This document shows positions 13,027-26,440 of a DNA stretch of 64,000 bases, one piece after another (positions within the stretch are counted from its first letter, which is position 1; the number at the start of each line of letters is the position of its first letter). The stretch lies in the NCBI RefSeq assembly GCF_037038585.1, contig NC_092560.1:55464049-55528048 (forward strand), in the 5' to 3' direction. The stretch comes from Patagioenas fasciata (Eukaryota > Chordata > Aves > Columbiformes > Columbidae). A program made the translations under genes and the position numbers. The notes beneath the pieces are model-generated. The model did not search any database and had not been told where the DNA came from. It saw only the letters and a program-made list of their open reading frames with translations.

Positions 13027-14744
13027 AATTACATTTCCCCAATTTTTCTTCTTTTCAGCATGTAGCCAGTCCCAGAACTGTTATAAAGCACAGCAAGAAA
13101 GGGAATTCACATATTCACTTGCCACAATCATTTTCTGAAAATTGGGTGGTAATGCAGTATGGCAGTTTCTTGTAATAAGATACACAGGAAGGAGAACAAT
13201 ATCATTTCAGAAAGGAGTGCCCACTCCCCAGCTTTAATTTTCATCCTAAAAAAAAAATCTAGATCCCTCATGAATTTCATTTCTTTAACCAATGTACAGA
13301 GTCTGTCTGTTCTTTAGAGGGAAAAATACCTATGGATAATGTATGGATCAGGAATGTAGCTCTCTGTGAAAACAGAGATCTGAGGGAATATTAAAATTAT
13401 AAAAACCAGAGCAAGAAAACAGTTTATCTTTTAATGCAAACACTTTCAGAACACATTGCATATTTCTGACATACATTAAGGTAAATTAGAAAGGAAAAGG
13501 GGAAAGCATGAGATCCTGACCACAACTTGCACTGAAATCAATAACATTTTTAACCAGATTTACCTTGTCTTCTTGCATCTTTTTTGTCTTATTGCCATCA
13601 AGGAATTTTTCTTCATTGCTGCACCCCACCTCTTAATCACAGCTTTTAGCACACATTCATGGGGTATGCAATGCTGCAGAGAGATTACCCTGTCTCTTCA
13701 GGCAACAGGATGATGTCACCATGATCTTCAAATATCCTCACACTAGCTTCCATCTAATTCCAGGTTATAATTCAAGACTGACCCCCTCCTTGTCAGACCC
13801 GTATGAACCTGTTCCATCTTAGTATCCAACCTTCAAGACAATTAGCTCCTTTCCTGTTCAATTGATTCCTTCTGTTTTGATTTTTCTCCTTTGATTTTTG
13901 CATTTGTACATATTCCTGATTCTTGTAAAATTGTACCTATTCAGATATTTACACAATAAGCCCATGTGCTTCAGTCCTGCCTTGTTCCTCTGAAGTCCCT
14001 TTGTTCCTGAGCCAGTTGAGCCAGCAGGAGAGACAAGAAAGCAGAACCAAGTCACTCTCAGTTCCTGGGTCACCTGGTAGTTGAGATAACTTCGGGAATT
14101 ATTCGGAACAGGTAAAAATCAAAACAAAATAATAAGAAAGCTAAATGAACACAAAAATCAATACCCTGATGGGTCACTGGAATCTCTGTTTGATCACTGG
14201 CTGGCAGCCTTTGAATGTAAAATGAAATAGCTACAGCAAGAGGTGAAATTTTCAAGTTAACAGCATTAATGAAGTGCAAAGCTTCCTAATATTATGGTAC
14301 AGAAGCTGAAATACCTAGAAAAGAAAATTATATACAACTAGTTGTCCAGAACTTGGAGTGTTTTGATCTAACTGCAGCTCTGGTGACCAGTAGAAACATG
14401 GGTTTCGGCCAACCATGGCTACATAACTATCTTTCTGACTTCAAAAATCAGCTGATCACATGCTCCTATCCTAAGAAAGTGAGCAGGAACACGATGTATC
14501 TACATGCCAAAAGCTTAAACCTGTGAGTTCACAAGTATGAGTATAGTAGATTTGGGTGTAGTATGGCATATGGATGTTTTTCTGAATTAGGATTCAAAAC
14601 CTGATGAAAACATGTATGTGAGTACCTGGCTGTTTTGAGATATTGCAGAGGCCAAGGAATAGGAGGATTAGAAAAAGAAGTAAAGAAGTCGGTTCCTATA
14701 TGGATAATAATATGTACAACTACAGTCAACAACAACATCAAAGC
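13027..14744. other. Non-coding stretch, nothing recognised
   Basis: AT-rich DNA without recognisable coding or repeat content. The minus-strand open frames around 13858-14279 are short and lack family features. Confidence 0.6.
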
Positions 14745-14790
14745 CAAAACAAACAAACAAACAAAAAACAACAACAGCAACAACAAAAAA
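14745..14790. repeat. (AAAC)n/(AAC)n simple repeat
   Basis: CAAA and CAA units alternate, giving a K/N/T-rich spurious translation on the plus strand. It is a plain low-complexity tract. Confidence 0.85.
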
Positions 14791-17700
14791 GCTGTGAGTC
14801 AGAAAACTGCGCCAGTTGAGAAAGCAACTTTCCTAAAAAGCAAGATATTACACAATTATTTATGCTTAACATATTATACCTTCTTCTAAGGCACCTGTTG
14901 CTGTAAGAAAAGCTTATATAGCTTCTCTTGTTTTGTCAGTGTCAGGATATGAACTAATTTAAATATCTGCCACTTGAAATTTAGAAGATAGGAGACTGGC
15001 AATACCATCACAAATCAGTGTGGAGAAGCTGGTTAAGCTGGTTAAGCATGGAAGCATTTTAAGACTAACATTACTACTTATAAACAAACATTTCATCTTT
15101 AAATAGTTGTGACTGAAAAGTTTGCAGACAGAGACAAGCAACAGGCACCAAAGCAAAAGTATTGCTAAAGTATTAGTAGAGAAATTACAGTTTGTGATTT
15201 TTATTTCACCAAAAAAAAAATAACCTTGGTGTTCACCAGTGTATCACTGTGATTGAAGGTCTAATTCAAGAGCAATTGCATCTACTTTTTTCGATTAACA
15301 TCAAGTCACCTAGCAAGAAGTTTGAAAATCTATGTGAAGAGGCAATAAAAAATCCCCTATGAAATGTACACATTGAAAGATAGATATAATTATATATACA
15401 TACATAAATATACACACATATTTTCATGTATGTGTATCTACAACCCATGCTAAATGCAGTGTGACAAGTATATGTACTGACTGACATTTTACTAACAAAA
15501 GCAAACAGAACTCAGGCCGGGACCCCTAATGTGTTTTCTCTGTGATCGCTGGTACTCCCCTGCAGAGTGACTGGGTCTCTTTCCCCATCATAGGGGTCTC
15601 TTCTCTCACGCAGCTGCTGTTGGAGGCAGTGTGCCTGGGGAGGCCTGCGTGGGCAGGGCCCACTGAGGTATTCCTGGAGCACGGTCATTCATCATGCAGG
15701 AAACTATTATGTTCAGGCCCAAGCAGGAAGCCATCCACATGGGCAGGACCTGCCATGGATGCTTTGATGACATTTCTTGGGCTGTGGGATTCCCTCTTCA
15801 GAAGCAGCTGCTCTGAAGGTAAAATCCCCATCTGTAAGGTCTCAGACCTCATTTCATTTCAACAATTCCATTGTTTTATGTTTTCCGTTCCAAAATTCTG
15901 GCTTTCTACAGTACAATTTGCAGTTGTGGAATTGAAATCACATTTTTCAGCTTACACCAGCAGAAAAAAGTGCAGAGACATGTGCAAAGGAAATGTAGAC
16001 TTCGAGGGGTGTGTGAATGTGTGTCTTCTACAGTTAGCTATGCTTTATCTTTAAGAACCCTTGAAGTCCTTCCAATTTATTGGACTATTACTGTTGTTCC
16101 ATGTCTTTCCAGCTAGCTGGGATCTACAGCAGTACTTGGCATCAGTACAATTTTTCTTACCTTACAGGCAGTGATAACTGACAAAAGTGTTCCTGTAAAC
16201 AAACAAACAAGAAAAAACATTATTCATGGCTTTTTACAGAGATGCAGCTGCTTCTCTCCACAAGGTTTCATATCACATTTCAGTTAAACTGAAAGAATGT
16301 TACCGTAGTACAGCTTCATTAAAGATGTTATCTTTTTGTTTACTTGTCAAAATTGAAGTTTGAAGGGAGTAGTTTTCCAAAGACATACCAAAGTTTCAAG
16401 GATGACAGAAGCAGACCCAGGACATGGAGAGAGTTATACATGCAGCATGGCTAACATGAACTTAGTCTATTGTCTTTTGCAGCTCACGTCTTCACTTCAA
16501 GTCAATTGGAAGCTCAATAACCGTGAGAGCATTACTTTAATCCCAAATTAATTTACTCTGCCTCTCTCAGTGGTTATTAGCTTGCGTGTTATGCAAGCTC
16601 ACATGTTATGCACCACCACAGTGATTCTGATCAAACCATAATAAGTATCCTTGTTCATAAAACACATTTTTACTGACCTACAGATGGCCTCTGAATAAGT
16701 GAAGCTATGTGATTTGTGTATTACCCACCTGAGGCTGAGTAGTCCCTCCTTCTGTGCCTTGCTCTGGCGAATGGACCCCTGAAGGTGAAGAAATGCAGTT
16801 ATGTAAGACTGCTCCACTTGACTAATAAATATTTGGAATCAATTCAGTCAAGCAAAAATTCTAAGCCTCCTGACTTCACCATATTTTCATGTCCCTAGTT
16901 TTTTTCTCTATGTGTTCCATAATTAAGAGCAGTATCATCCTTCATTGGTTGCTTTAAAAATTAACTTAAACCAAAATGTCCAGGAAGGGACAAGATGGGG
17001 AGGTTGCTGATTTTGACAATTCTCCCCTTGGGATGGTGTAGCTCTGCAACAGGCAGTGACTGTTCCTCTTTCTGGTATGTGGGCAGCCAAGGACTTTTCG
17101 TCTGTCAGTAGGCCAGGGAAAGGTGGAAACTATACTAATGGTATGACAGGAATCACTTTTCTCTGCAAATGAAATGAGAATATGATAAGAAAAGTTAAGG
17201 TTATGTAAGTTTTTTATCCTTCATTTTCACCATTTTGCTAAATTAGCAATGGCAGATTGAGGTAGGAGAAAAAGGACAGTGAACTCCCTAAATATTGACT
17301 GCTAATTAAGCGATGATGTAAAAAGAGTGCTAGAGAAAGCTGCAGGTTTTGCATTTGTCACTTGACAACAGAGGCTGCAAAAATAGCCCTGGTGTATGTT
17401 GGATGTCTCTTCATACTAAAATAGTCTCAAATTAATTTTTGAGAGGAAAGTCTGTATAACTGACACAAATAAGACAAAATACTGCTGCAAAATTTTCGTC
17501 ACAACATCAGACTAGTTGACCTAAAAGAGGTCCTCTAAATGAATTTGGTTTTAAGTAAATTTAAGACTATACATGTTTTTGCACAACAACACTAAGAAAG
17601 TGGCAGTGCAAGCAAAGTTTTTAACTAGTTCCAGTCTGGAGATCGTAGTATCCATAGGATTTACTCTCAAGTTATTAGTTACACTTCCATGCCCCTCTTT

Positions 17701-18426
17701 CCCTCTCCAAGGAGTTTAACAGCCTTGTAGCTACTCTGTCAGTTGGCAAAAGTTTCCTTTAAAAGACTGTGTACAAAAGCATCTTGCCAGAGCACGCTAA
17801 CAAGTGCTAGGACAATGCCATTCATCTCTATAGCAAAAAGGAGGAACCACATTAAAGCAAGGATGGGGTAGGAAGGTAAGGGGAGGCAGGTGTTCAAAAT
17901 TAAAATGTAAAAATTGAAAAATGGACTGAGTTTGCACTAAATGTTAATCTCTGCTTGCTTTGACATGGCTGGTCTGGTAAGTGTCAGCCTGAGTTCAGGA
18001 TTCATGTTTGTTGAGCACCTGTTCCACATGCCCTGGGCACAGCAGATCACTCCACCACTGCTCTCTTTGACTTTGCTGTACCAGAGGCACCTCACAGCTC
18101 TGGACTACCCACTAGTCAAAACTGGTGCCTTTGGCATGTGTTGTTGCTTCCTTTAGCTCTGTGTAACCATGTTTCTTTCCCATGGGAACCAAGGCAAAGA
18201 GGGATGACAGACATGCATATGTTACTCCAGCTTCGAGTCAGGACACAGCTGGGACAAGCAGGAGTCTGGGAAGTGCTTTCAGGTGGCCCTGCAAACATAG
18301 CCTTGTGTCATTAGACTCATCTGCTCACCCCTGAGTTAGAACAGTTCAGCTGTTCCACCTACGTGTAGCAACACAGGGCTGTTCCTGCTATTTTATCTCT
18401 GCTGCTAAGCCCTCGGCTGGAAACTG
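14791..18426. other. Non-coding stretch with one GC-richer patch
   Basis: Mostly AT-rich. It holds a 9-bp direct repeat (AAGCTGGTT twice, 15026-15043) and a TA/CA-rich patch at about 15385-15436. A GC-richer island lies at about 15515-15825, over which a 170-codon plus-strand frame is open (reported separately). An AAAC run occurs near 16197-16212. No CR1 tail or LTR recognised. Confidence 0.55.
15542..16054 (+). other. Unrecognised 170-codon open frame, coding status doubtful
   Basis: The longest open frame in the window that is neither low-complexity nor part of a recognised repeat. It starts within a GC-richer island containing two similar GGGCAGG words (15651 and 15741). The predicted peptide has no signal sequence, membrane segment or motif I recognise, and its second half (after about residue 95) runs into AT-rich sequence of background composition. 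There is no obvious Kozak context, splice framework or polyadenylation signal tied to it. It may be chance, an unannotated exon, or part of an old repeat; I favour chance. Confidence 0.12.
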
Positions 18427-18447
18427 AAGTATCATAGTATGATACTT
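18427..18447. repeat. Perfect 10-bp inverted repeat, 1-nt spacer
   Basis: The arms AAGTATCATA and TATGATACTT are exact reverse complements separated by one G. It could form a tiny hairpin or bind a dimeric protein, but a palindrome of this size is also plausible by chance in 64 kb of AT-rich DNA. Confidence 0.8.
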
Positions 18448-19026
18448 GCTTCCAGCTAGTCCCCTACCTGCTCTTGAGGTCCTATCTTGACTTCTGACAG
18501 CTATCTTGAAGATTCTATGTTTCTCTTTGATTGCTTGGATAATATTCCTACCAATTTGGAAACCTTCATAGCTTCCATCATTACGGTAAGAGGACAGTAC
18601 CTGCTTAGGTAGGAAAATACATCTTTATTGCCATTTCACAGAGACACAGGTGGAGGAACCTCATCCCATTTGCATTAAGATACCAATTATTTACTGGACA
18701 CTAACAACATGGCTAGGGAGTACAAAACGCAGAGATTCAACTATATCCATACCTTTGCTCACTAGCCGCATAACATACCCTGTAGATCTAATGACATGAA
18801 CAAATTTCCTGTGTGGTTTAAATTTTACAGGATAGGTTCTCCATTCATGTGCATGTGGTTTCTGGCCATTGTTTCTCTAGGAAGTAACATGTGACGTTGA
18901 GGCCAGGAGATGGACTTGTGTTCAACCACTGCAGTCCCTTCGCATCAACAGTAGACAGAGACTTTCAGCTGAGATGGCCAGGAATCTCCAACAAAATAAA
19001 ACAATAATGAAACCCCGATTTAGGGG

Positions 19027-19049
19027 AAAAAAAAAAAAAAAAAAAAAAA
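19027..19049. repeat. A-tract, 23 bases
   Basis: Uninterrupted poly-A on the plus strand. CR1 elements do not end in poly-A, and I see no retroposed gene sequence upstream, so I read it as a simple homopolymer. Confidence 0.9.
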
Positions 19050-22000
19050 GCACCATTTCTTGATCTCCTTTTATTTTTTCACCATTATTTTATTTTCTTT
19101 TATAATCTCCAGATTTATTTTGTGATATCCTCAATGTCTAATGGGTGGTCTTGTTTTCCAGCACTGATCAAAATCTCTTTCTTGCTAAAAAACATGCTGG
19201 GAATCTATGGTTTAATTAAAAGTAGGTACAGCCATGCCATATCCAATATCCGAGTTGTTTAGTACTCTGTACAATCCCAGTATACAGCCTGTTCCCATGA
19301 CAGTGTTGTGATTTTGATGCAACTGATGACCATCTATTTGATAAAACCACACTAATAAATTATGTTTGCCCACCTGCCCATTTTTATAAAGCATACAGCT
19401 TTATGGTACTTTCACAATATTTCTACTAGTTCCAACTTTTGCAGCTAACTACACATTTGATCTTTCCTTAATTTATTATACATTTAAAGAAAATAGGAAT
19501 AACTGTACTCATATGCTGCAAATTGAGCAATATAATATGGTGCGTGTTTTTTTCAATATACTATCTGAAAGAACAACAGGAATTTATCAAGTCCATGCTC
19601 ACTTTTAACTTTTCATTCCTGATGTTACAACAAATGATTAAAGCACAGCCCACTAAATCTGAACAATTCCCTTTAAATCTGTTTCCTTATTTGATGAGAA
19701 AACAGATATTTTTTCTGCCCTTCAACTTTTTATACCTATGGCTTTTTCTCTCACGTTGCTCCAATCCTCCACTCACCACAGGTTGTCACAGGCGTCTCCA
19801 GGACTGAAGGCAAGATGCATTTTTGTGGAGGCAGCTGAGCAGGTTCTGTCTGAGAGCCAGGGCAGAGGGCTGGGGAATTGCAGAGCACCTGAGGAGTTGC
19901 AGGGACTTGGAGGAGGCTGGGAATGGCCAGCAAGGTCCAAAAGGGATTTGGGGGCTGGCCAGAGAAAGGATTAGCAATCCCTGTCCGTGCATGAGCCTCT
20001 CTACTCCTCAGAAGATGTTGAACTTTACTATTCCTCTACAAGAAAACAGCATCACCCTCTGCTCAGCACCTTCACTCTGCTGCCTCCCTGGTGGGGGGAG
20101 GGAGTGAGAGTGGGGGTGAGAGCTGCCAAGAGCTAGGTTTTCCCTTCCTCCTACCCTCCACCTCCTTCCTCTTCCCATGTTTAGGATTAGGTAGGGCATT
20201 GCTTGTAAATAGCAAGACTGTTCAAGAAATGAAGAGCCAGGGAGTTTGAACTACTAAGTGTCTGGAGCATTTCTGTAGCTAATGGTGGGAGCTGGGGAGA
20301 TGCAGTCCACATTTAAACCACGCTGAGACTGGAGAACACCGTGAGCATACCATCTATAGTGCAGCCTCACTCTCTGCTATCAATGATATTTAATTTAGTA
20401 CTTGTAAACACACGAAGCCATTCAACATGCTTAACACAGATGACATGGGCCGTTTTACAGCCCTGTGGGAATGGTGGGGGGCTGTTGGCTGCTCTCACGC
20501 TTTCACTGTACTATGCAATATTTATGTTGCACCTGAGGGGAAGTGAAAGCGGTGGCTCTGTTGAGTGTGGATGGGATGGATGAAGGCAAAATGAAATATC
20601 CATTCTCAGAATCAACAAACACAGTGCAAATACAAAGTAAACACCAAGGACTTATATGAACAGTATAAATGCTGTGGAATACCTATCCATATCGTAGGTT
20701 AGGAAGCTAGTAAACATGCTTTTATCTGTACATAACATTGTTGTGAGTATAGCACATGCTACTTACATTTGGTTAATGAACCTGTAGACCGTAACCAATG
20801 TCTTTTTAGCACATGAAGTAGAACACATTACCTAAATGTGGTAGCTGAAAGGATTGAACTGAAGCAACATCTACTCCCCTAAAATAAAACTTATTACTCT
20901 TTGCCTTAATATAGATCCTGAATAATAAAAGACAGCAGTCTTTCAGTAGAAGAGGTGCCTTACGTGTCAATTATAGTGGCAGGTCAATTTGATTGACAGC
21001 AGTTCCTTTCCATGGAAAAGTTAAATGTTAGAAATGCACTTGTCACAATGGTTTTTAAATTACGGTGTTTCTCGTGATGACATATTTTCATTTAACTATT
21101 TCACTTCTCACTAATAAACTTCACTTTTTTTTTTTTTTTTCTAGAAACACTAAGAGAGGATTCCAGGGTCCCCTTCTAAAGCAAATTTATGTTCCTGTAG
21201 GCCTAGAGGCTTCACATTAAATATAACTGAGCACTTATTACTACAAAAATTGAATTAGTCTTCTAATGTAGAGTTCACAATTAGAGACATCCCGGGCATG
21301 CCACTCACTTCGAGCTTGCAACATAGCTTAGACTTTTAATGACATTAATTATTAGCTGTACTGTAACTGGGTGTGTCTAACGGGGAATTGAACCCCCTAT
21401 CTGATGCTTTCATGCCTACATATTCCATGGACTTTGTGTGTGTCCTTAAGCACAACAAAGACCAAATTCTCCTTCTACACAGATCAGCACTCGGTGATGC
21501 AACACTGGAAAGGCATTCCTGTGAGCAAACTAGTCATATTAGTAAATTACCCAAGTGAGTGTTTTTTTCAAGCGTAGAGTGTCTTATGTAATCCTGAACA
21601 CAGACAGTAACATCAGCTGAGATGAGTGAGAACAGCATTTGGCCATTACCTGAGCCTCGACTACTTAATATGGCAATTAAGGACAGCTAATAAAATGGAG
21701 TTGTTAAATCCATGCTAATAGATGTGTTGAGACTCCTGAATGGAATGTGCTAAGGGTTATCATATATGAAGATTATGGTTTAACTGCATTTATTTGTAGA
21801 CTTCACTAAAATTGTATACATTTTTATGTTTTGAAAATATTCTTTCAATTTGTAAAATAATTGGATTTTGTTGTTCTAAAAAATTTAGTGGGAGTATATT
21901 CTATTTTCAAAGTGACTATTTGCATATGTGCATTAGACAAACTATTTCATGCCTTTGATGTTGGATTGCTTCTTATTTAAAACCAAACAAAAAATCTCCT

Positions 22001-25000
22001 GCAATTTATTTTTTATACTTTCATAACAAATATTCAGGGTTCTATCACTTTTCCCTGGGCAAATCAGGTACGTAGTTTTCACACAAGTAATTTCTTGCTT
22101 ACAAAAACTTTTGGGCCGCTTAAGTTTCTTGATGTATTTGAGATGATATATTTGAATTAGAAGTAGTGCATGTAGGTTGCTCTAGCGTTTGCAATTCAAA
22201 GTGAAGTTTAAAAGGAGAGGTATCGTATCAAATCGGCTTATCTGATTTATGTCTCTAAATATACTTCCAACAACTCCCACTAAACTAATAAGCCCCAGAG
22301 TTTTTCACATTCTGCCAAACATTGTGTTCTAAGTAGCAGTACCCTGCAAGACATTTTCTAGTTAAAATACAATGCTCATTTTGTGAAAGAAAACGAAGTG
22401 AGACCTGGTAGAAATTGGAAGAGGAATCACTCTATCGGAATGGCTAGACCCTTCTGGGAGATGAATGAGCTAAAGACATTAGTACATTTAAATGGATATA
22501 AAGAGATAATGGAAGAATAAGAGACACTGGTGAAATTGGTCTGTCAAGTGGACTGGCAAGGTCTCCACTGAACCTTTCCACTGCCTATCTGTCTTCCTGT
22601 GTGTCAAACTTGCTATTTTCATTCCTCTTCGAGCTGAGCTCTGCAATTTCCCCTGCCTGGGTACTAGTTCACCAAACTGCAGTGCTGAGCTTGAGAAACT
22701 GCATTTACCAGGCTGGCTTGGGCAGATTTCACTTCTCTCCTAGACATCCCATCAGGAGTTGTAAACTTTATCAATGCACAGGCATTGAGAGTGGGTCTTT
22801 ATACATAGCATTACAGACACTAGAAATGCTACTATAACACAGATCTGCACATGCATCATGTCATACCATAGGTTTATTCTTTTCAACCACCCACAAAATT
22901 TCCTCCTGATCTTTTGACTCCCAGAGGATAGGCTTCTCTAGCCCTTTGTTTCACTTTTCCCCTGTTTGACTTTCCAGCATTGCCACAGAGTGATCCAGTT
23001 GCCAGCTGGATTTAACATTAAAGAACTTGCTTGAACTGTGAAGACCTGGAGAGTGGGATAACTACAACCATTAGCTTCAGTTGTGGCAGGTCTGTGAATA
23101 GAAACCAGGACTGAACTTACTAGCCACCCCCACAGCAACAATATGACCTTCATTACTCAGCCAGGTTTGTATATTGTTTTTATATAATATTGGTAACAAA
23201 AGAACACAGAAATTTAACATTATTTTCTGTTTTTCCTCGTTCTTTCAAGAGAAAACTGTTGCAAAAGCAATACTTGGAATCAAATTAGCATTATGTCAGC
23301 AGCATTATTCTGGCATTTTTTGACTGTCAGAAAATCCTTTGATGTTTATACACAGATGAGGTATAAATCTATTGTCATAGTTGCTGCTGCCACCCTCTAA
23401 TAGCAAACATTTATTGGGACAACCGTGATGTCAAAGATCTCAGAGGTGGTATATCTGTTGTCCAGAACTTCCAGTCCCGAGGTCTTCTCACAAAACACTA
23501 GCATAGGCTCAGCTTGGTGAAAGCTTAATCTTAGCAAAATGGGCTCTAACACATTTGTTTCAGTAAATTGTTAACAGATGAATGCCCATGAAGGGGCTTG
23601 GTCCAAAATTAATGTTGCCTTGGCAAACACAGAATTAACACAGAGTTTGATTTTCTTGTTACACATACGCGTTCTGATGCAGATATTCATATCCCATTCC
23701 TGTCAGAAGCAACAAGGCCTCCCCATATTCATCAAATGTATGTTACTTACCTCTTCTTCAAATGATTTCATATCTCATACCATTGTTTCCACTCCTCCGC
23801 CACATTCTTGCATAGACTGTACATTAACAGTCATGACTTTTATGAAACCTTCCTCAGCTGATGCTTTTGGAGACTTCGAGATGATTGTATCTACCAATCA
23901 ATGCTCCAGTAAGTCCCACAGTACCATGTGTGTGAAAGACATATAGAGAGCTGTAAAAATACATTGTTGATACTGTTTGAATAAGACAAGGTAACAGACA
24001 TGTCTCCTGTCAGGGTTAGCACAGCTGCAGCACTTTATTAAAACAGTGGATCATAGGCTCTGAAAGCTGCTGAGCACTGGGTAGGATCCAGCCCCATGCT
24101 GACTTGATGGTAACGTCAATGAACTTCAGATCAGCTCCTTGGTGAGTACTAGACAAACCCAACGAGATTGGTGGAAGTTGCTTATGTTTAGTACCTGTCA
24201 AAACTTGACTCAAAGGAAATAAAATGAGACATAAAATGAGACATGACTGAGTGAAAGAGATGGAGAGGAACAACCTATGGCAAAAAAGCAAATATGTGAA
24301 GCAACGAAAATGAAGAAAAATATTTTCTTAGTTCCTTCTGTTAATATTATTGCAGTGATAAGGTATTAGAAAGATTTTAGAAAGTAATAATCTTTTTCCA
24401 TGGCCCATCTTACCTTGCATTTTCCCCTGTCATTGCCCCATTTGCTTCCCAGCTGATTCCACATTTATTTACCTTTTGTTCCTTACACAATTATTCTGTG
24501 ACTTCTTTTGCTTTTCTTCCACTTACTTCAGAATTGGTTTCCTGCCAGCTTTACTCAGACTGCTCCTCATGATTACCAGAAAGACCTCCAGAGACTATGC
24601 TTCTGAGACAAAAGTCAACACATTAGAAACTCTCCCTGGGTTTTAAAATATTTCAGTATTCTTCAACTGATTCTAAGCTAGTGCTGATCAACCTGTCAAC
24701 AGAACAGCAATATAAAAGAGTGAGAAGTCTGACAATTTCACCACATGGGGCACTTGATTTCTGCCATTCCGTGGTTGCACTGGCAGGTCCATGTAGTTTA
24801 GCTTCACTGCTTACTCAGCTGATTCAGGAGGAGCTGTTGGTTCAGAACAAGCAGAGAGGATGGGGAAAAATTATGAGACAGAGACCCAAGATGACAAGCA
24901 GAACTGATCCTGAGGCCTTAGTCAGTCAGAGTAGTCTGACATATTTCATTTCTTGATAGAGAAATTGTCACCATCTGATCCACATTATTAACACTCCATC

Positions 25001-25070
25001 TGACACTGGCTGGGAAAAATCAGTTAGTTTACTTTCTGGTTATAGTAGGAAAACTAACTTCCAGGCAGGA

Positions 25071-25078
<8 letters not shown>

Positions 25079-25116
<38 letters not shown>
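25079..25116. repeat. A-tract, 38 bases
   Basis: The longest homopolymer in the window. It directly follows a purine-rich GGCAGGACAGGCAGG duplication (25064-25078). No recognisable cDNA copy precedes it, so a retroposition tail is possible but unsupported. Confidence 0.9.
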
Positions 25117-25118
<2 letters not shown>

Positions 25119-25569
25119 TAAGTAGCATAAAAATACATGCAGGTTCTGGGATAATTAAAAAATCATCACAGCAACTGGCCTTGAAGTCATCAGCGCAGAT
25201 TAGTTTCATGTGAAATGAGGAGCTTTCGTCTTCGATTCAGCTTCATTTCAATTGTGTATAGAGTCAAGCTATTCTGATCCTCAGTAGATCCCAGATATAG
25301 CATAAGGCAACACTGTGGCAGATCCTTTTACATCTCAGCCTAAGAACAAGGAATTTACACCAGGTGATGGTGGACCATTACGGAGGTTAGAGGCGTCTCT
25401 CACAGGAATGAGGTTCCTGTTTGTGAACAGGCATCAAAACCACTTCTGAACTATGAGTCAGTTTACCATTTTAGACAGAACTCTCATTTATTTTACAATA
25501 ACATGCACAAATTTACACTATATCATGACTTACTGCAAATCATTGTCAGATGCTGACAATCCTCACTAA

Positions 25570-25621
25570 TCTTTCGAGGTCCCTTCCAATCCGTAACATT
25601 CTGTGATCCTGTGATTCTGTG
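25570..25621 (+). mobile_element. CR1 LINE, terminal 3' tail only
   Basis: About 50 bases match the very end of CR1: TCTTTCGAGGTCCCTTCCAA, then ACATTCTGTGATCCTGTGATTCTGTG, a variant of the terminal 8-bp repeat. This is an extreme 5' truncation or a remnant of a larger decayed copy. Non-functional. Confidence 0.85.
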
Positions 25622-26368
25622 TGAAATGCAGGCTCCACTATTTCCACAAACTTAAAAAACATTTGATGTAACATCTGGGATTTTTTCACTGTATGTGAAA
25701 CAATCCATCATGCCTTATTGTACTGTTACAGTACTACAGGTAATATCTGATCCTAAGGGTTTATATTGAAAATTACTTAAATAACTAGGTAAGTACAGAA
25801 AATAATACAGAAGGGATTCAGGGTTGTGTTAAAAACTTGGCATTCACATTTGTAAGAACTGGGTTCTTGTAAATTTATAATATGTTGATGTTATAGTTGC
25901 AAGTGTTTATTTTGTGGATACAAACTTCAGGTGTGAGAGATTAAGATATATTCAGATAGACATCTTGTATCTACAGATGATATAGTTTGCAATATGTTGC
26001 AACTATCTGCAATACTCTTCTGGCAGAATGGGGTGAATCCACAGAAGGAAAAAAAAAAAAAAAAAAAAAGTGGTCAGGTCATCCCTGACTGTGTGAAGAC
26101 CTATCGTGCTAAACTATACCTATGCAATCAAGATTGATATTTTCTATTTTGGAGGTATTCACAAGTAGTAGAAGAGCTGTAAACGAAACTGTGCTTTCCA
26201 CTTGCTCTAAAATTTAACTATTTAAAACAAATATTTTGGCTTTAAACCAGCAATAATTTATTTTCTTCTATGGTAACTGAAGAGAAAAAAAAATGTATAA
26301 AAGTAAGAACAGATGCTGACTTTACAGCGCTAGCTTTTTACTTGCTGTAAAAACTTGATTTAATTTAA
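25622..26368. other. Non-coding stretch between two CR1 tails
   Basis: AT-rich and unassigned, with a 21-base A-tract at 26049-26069. Nothing else recognised. Confidence 0.6.
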
Positions 26369-26440
26369 AATAGAATAGAACAGTTCAATTGGAAGAGACC
26401 TACAATGATCACCTAGTCCCACCGCCCAGACCATTCCATA
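26369..26440 (-). mobile_element. CR1 LINE 3' tail, minus strand
   Basis: Reads AATAGAATAGAACAGTTCAA then TTGGAAGAGACCTACAATGATCACCTAGTCC, the reverse complement of a CR1 3' end of the TAGGTCCCTTCCAA type with a repeated tail. Similarity fades after about 26440. It belongs to a different 3'-end subtype from the copies near 28-30 kb. Confidence 0.85.

Larger units (their letters stand above)
18448..25569. other. Non-coding stretch with scattered simple repeats
   Basis: No gene or interspersed repeat recognised over about 7 kb. It contains a 23-base A-tract (19027-19049), a GC-richer patch at about 19800-20170 with overlapping open frames on both strands, a T-tract near 21126-21140, a 12-bp exact tandem duplication (ATAAAATGAGAC, 24219-24242) and a 38-base A-tract (25079-25116). 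The AT-rich zone at 21640-21900, rich in TAAT words, resembles conserved non-coding sequence only in general character. Confidence 0.55.
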
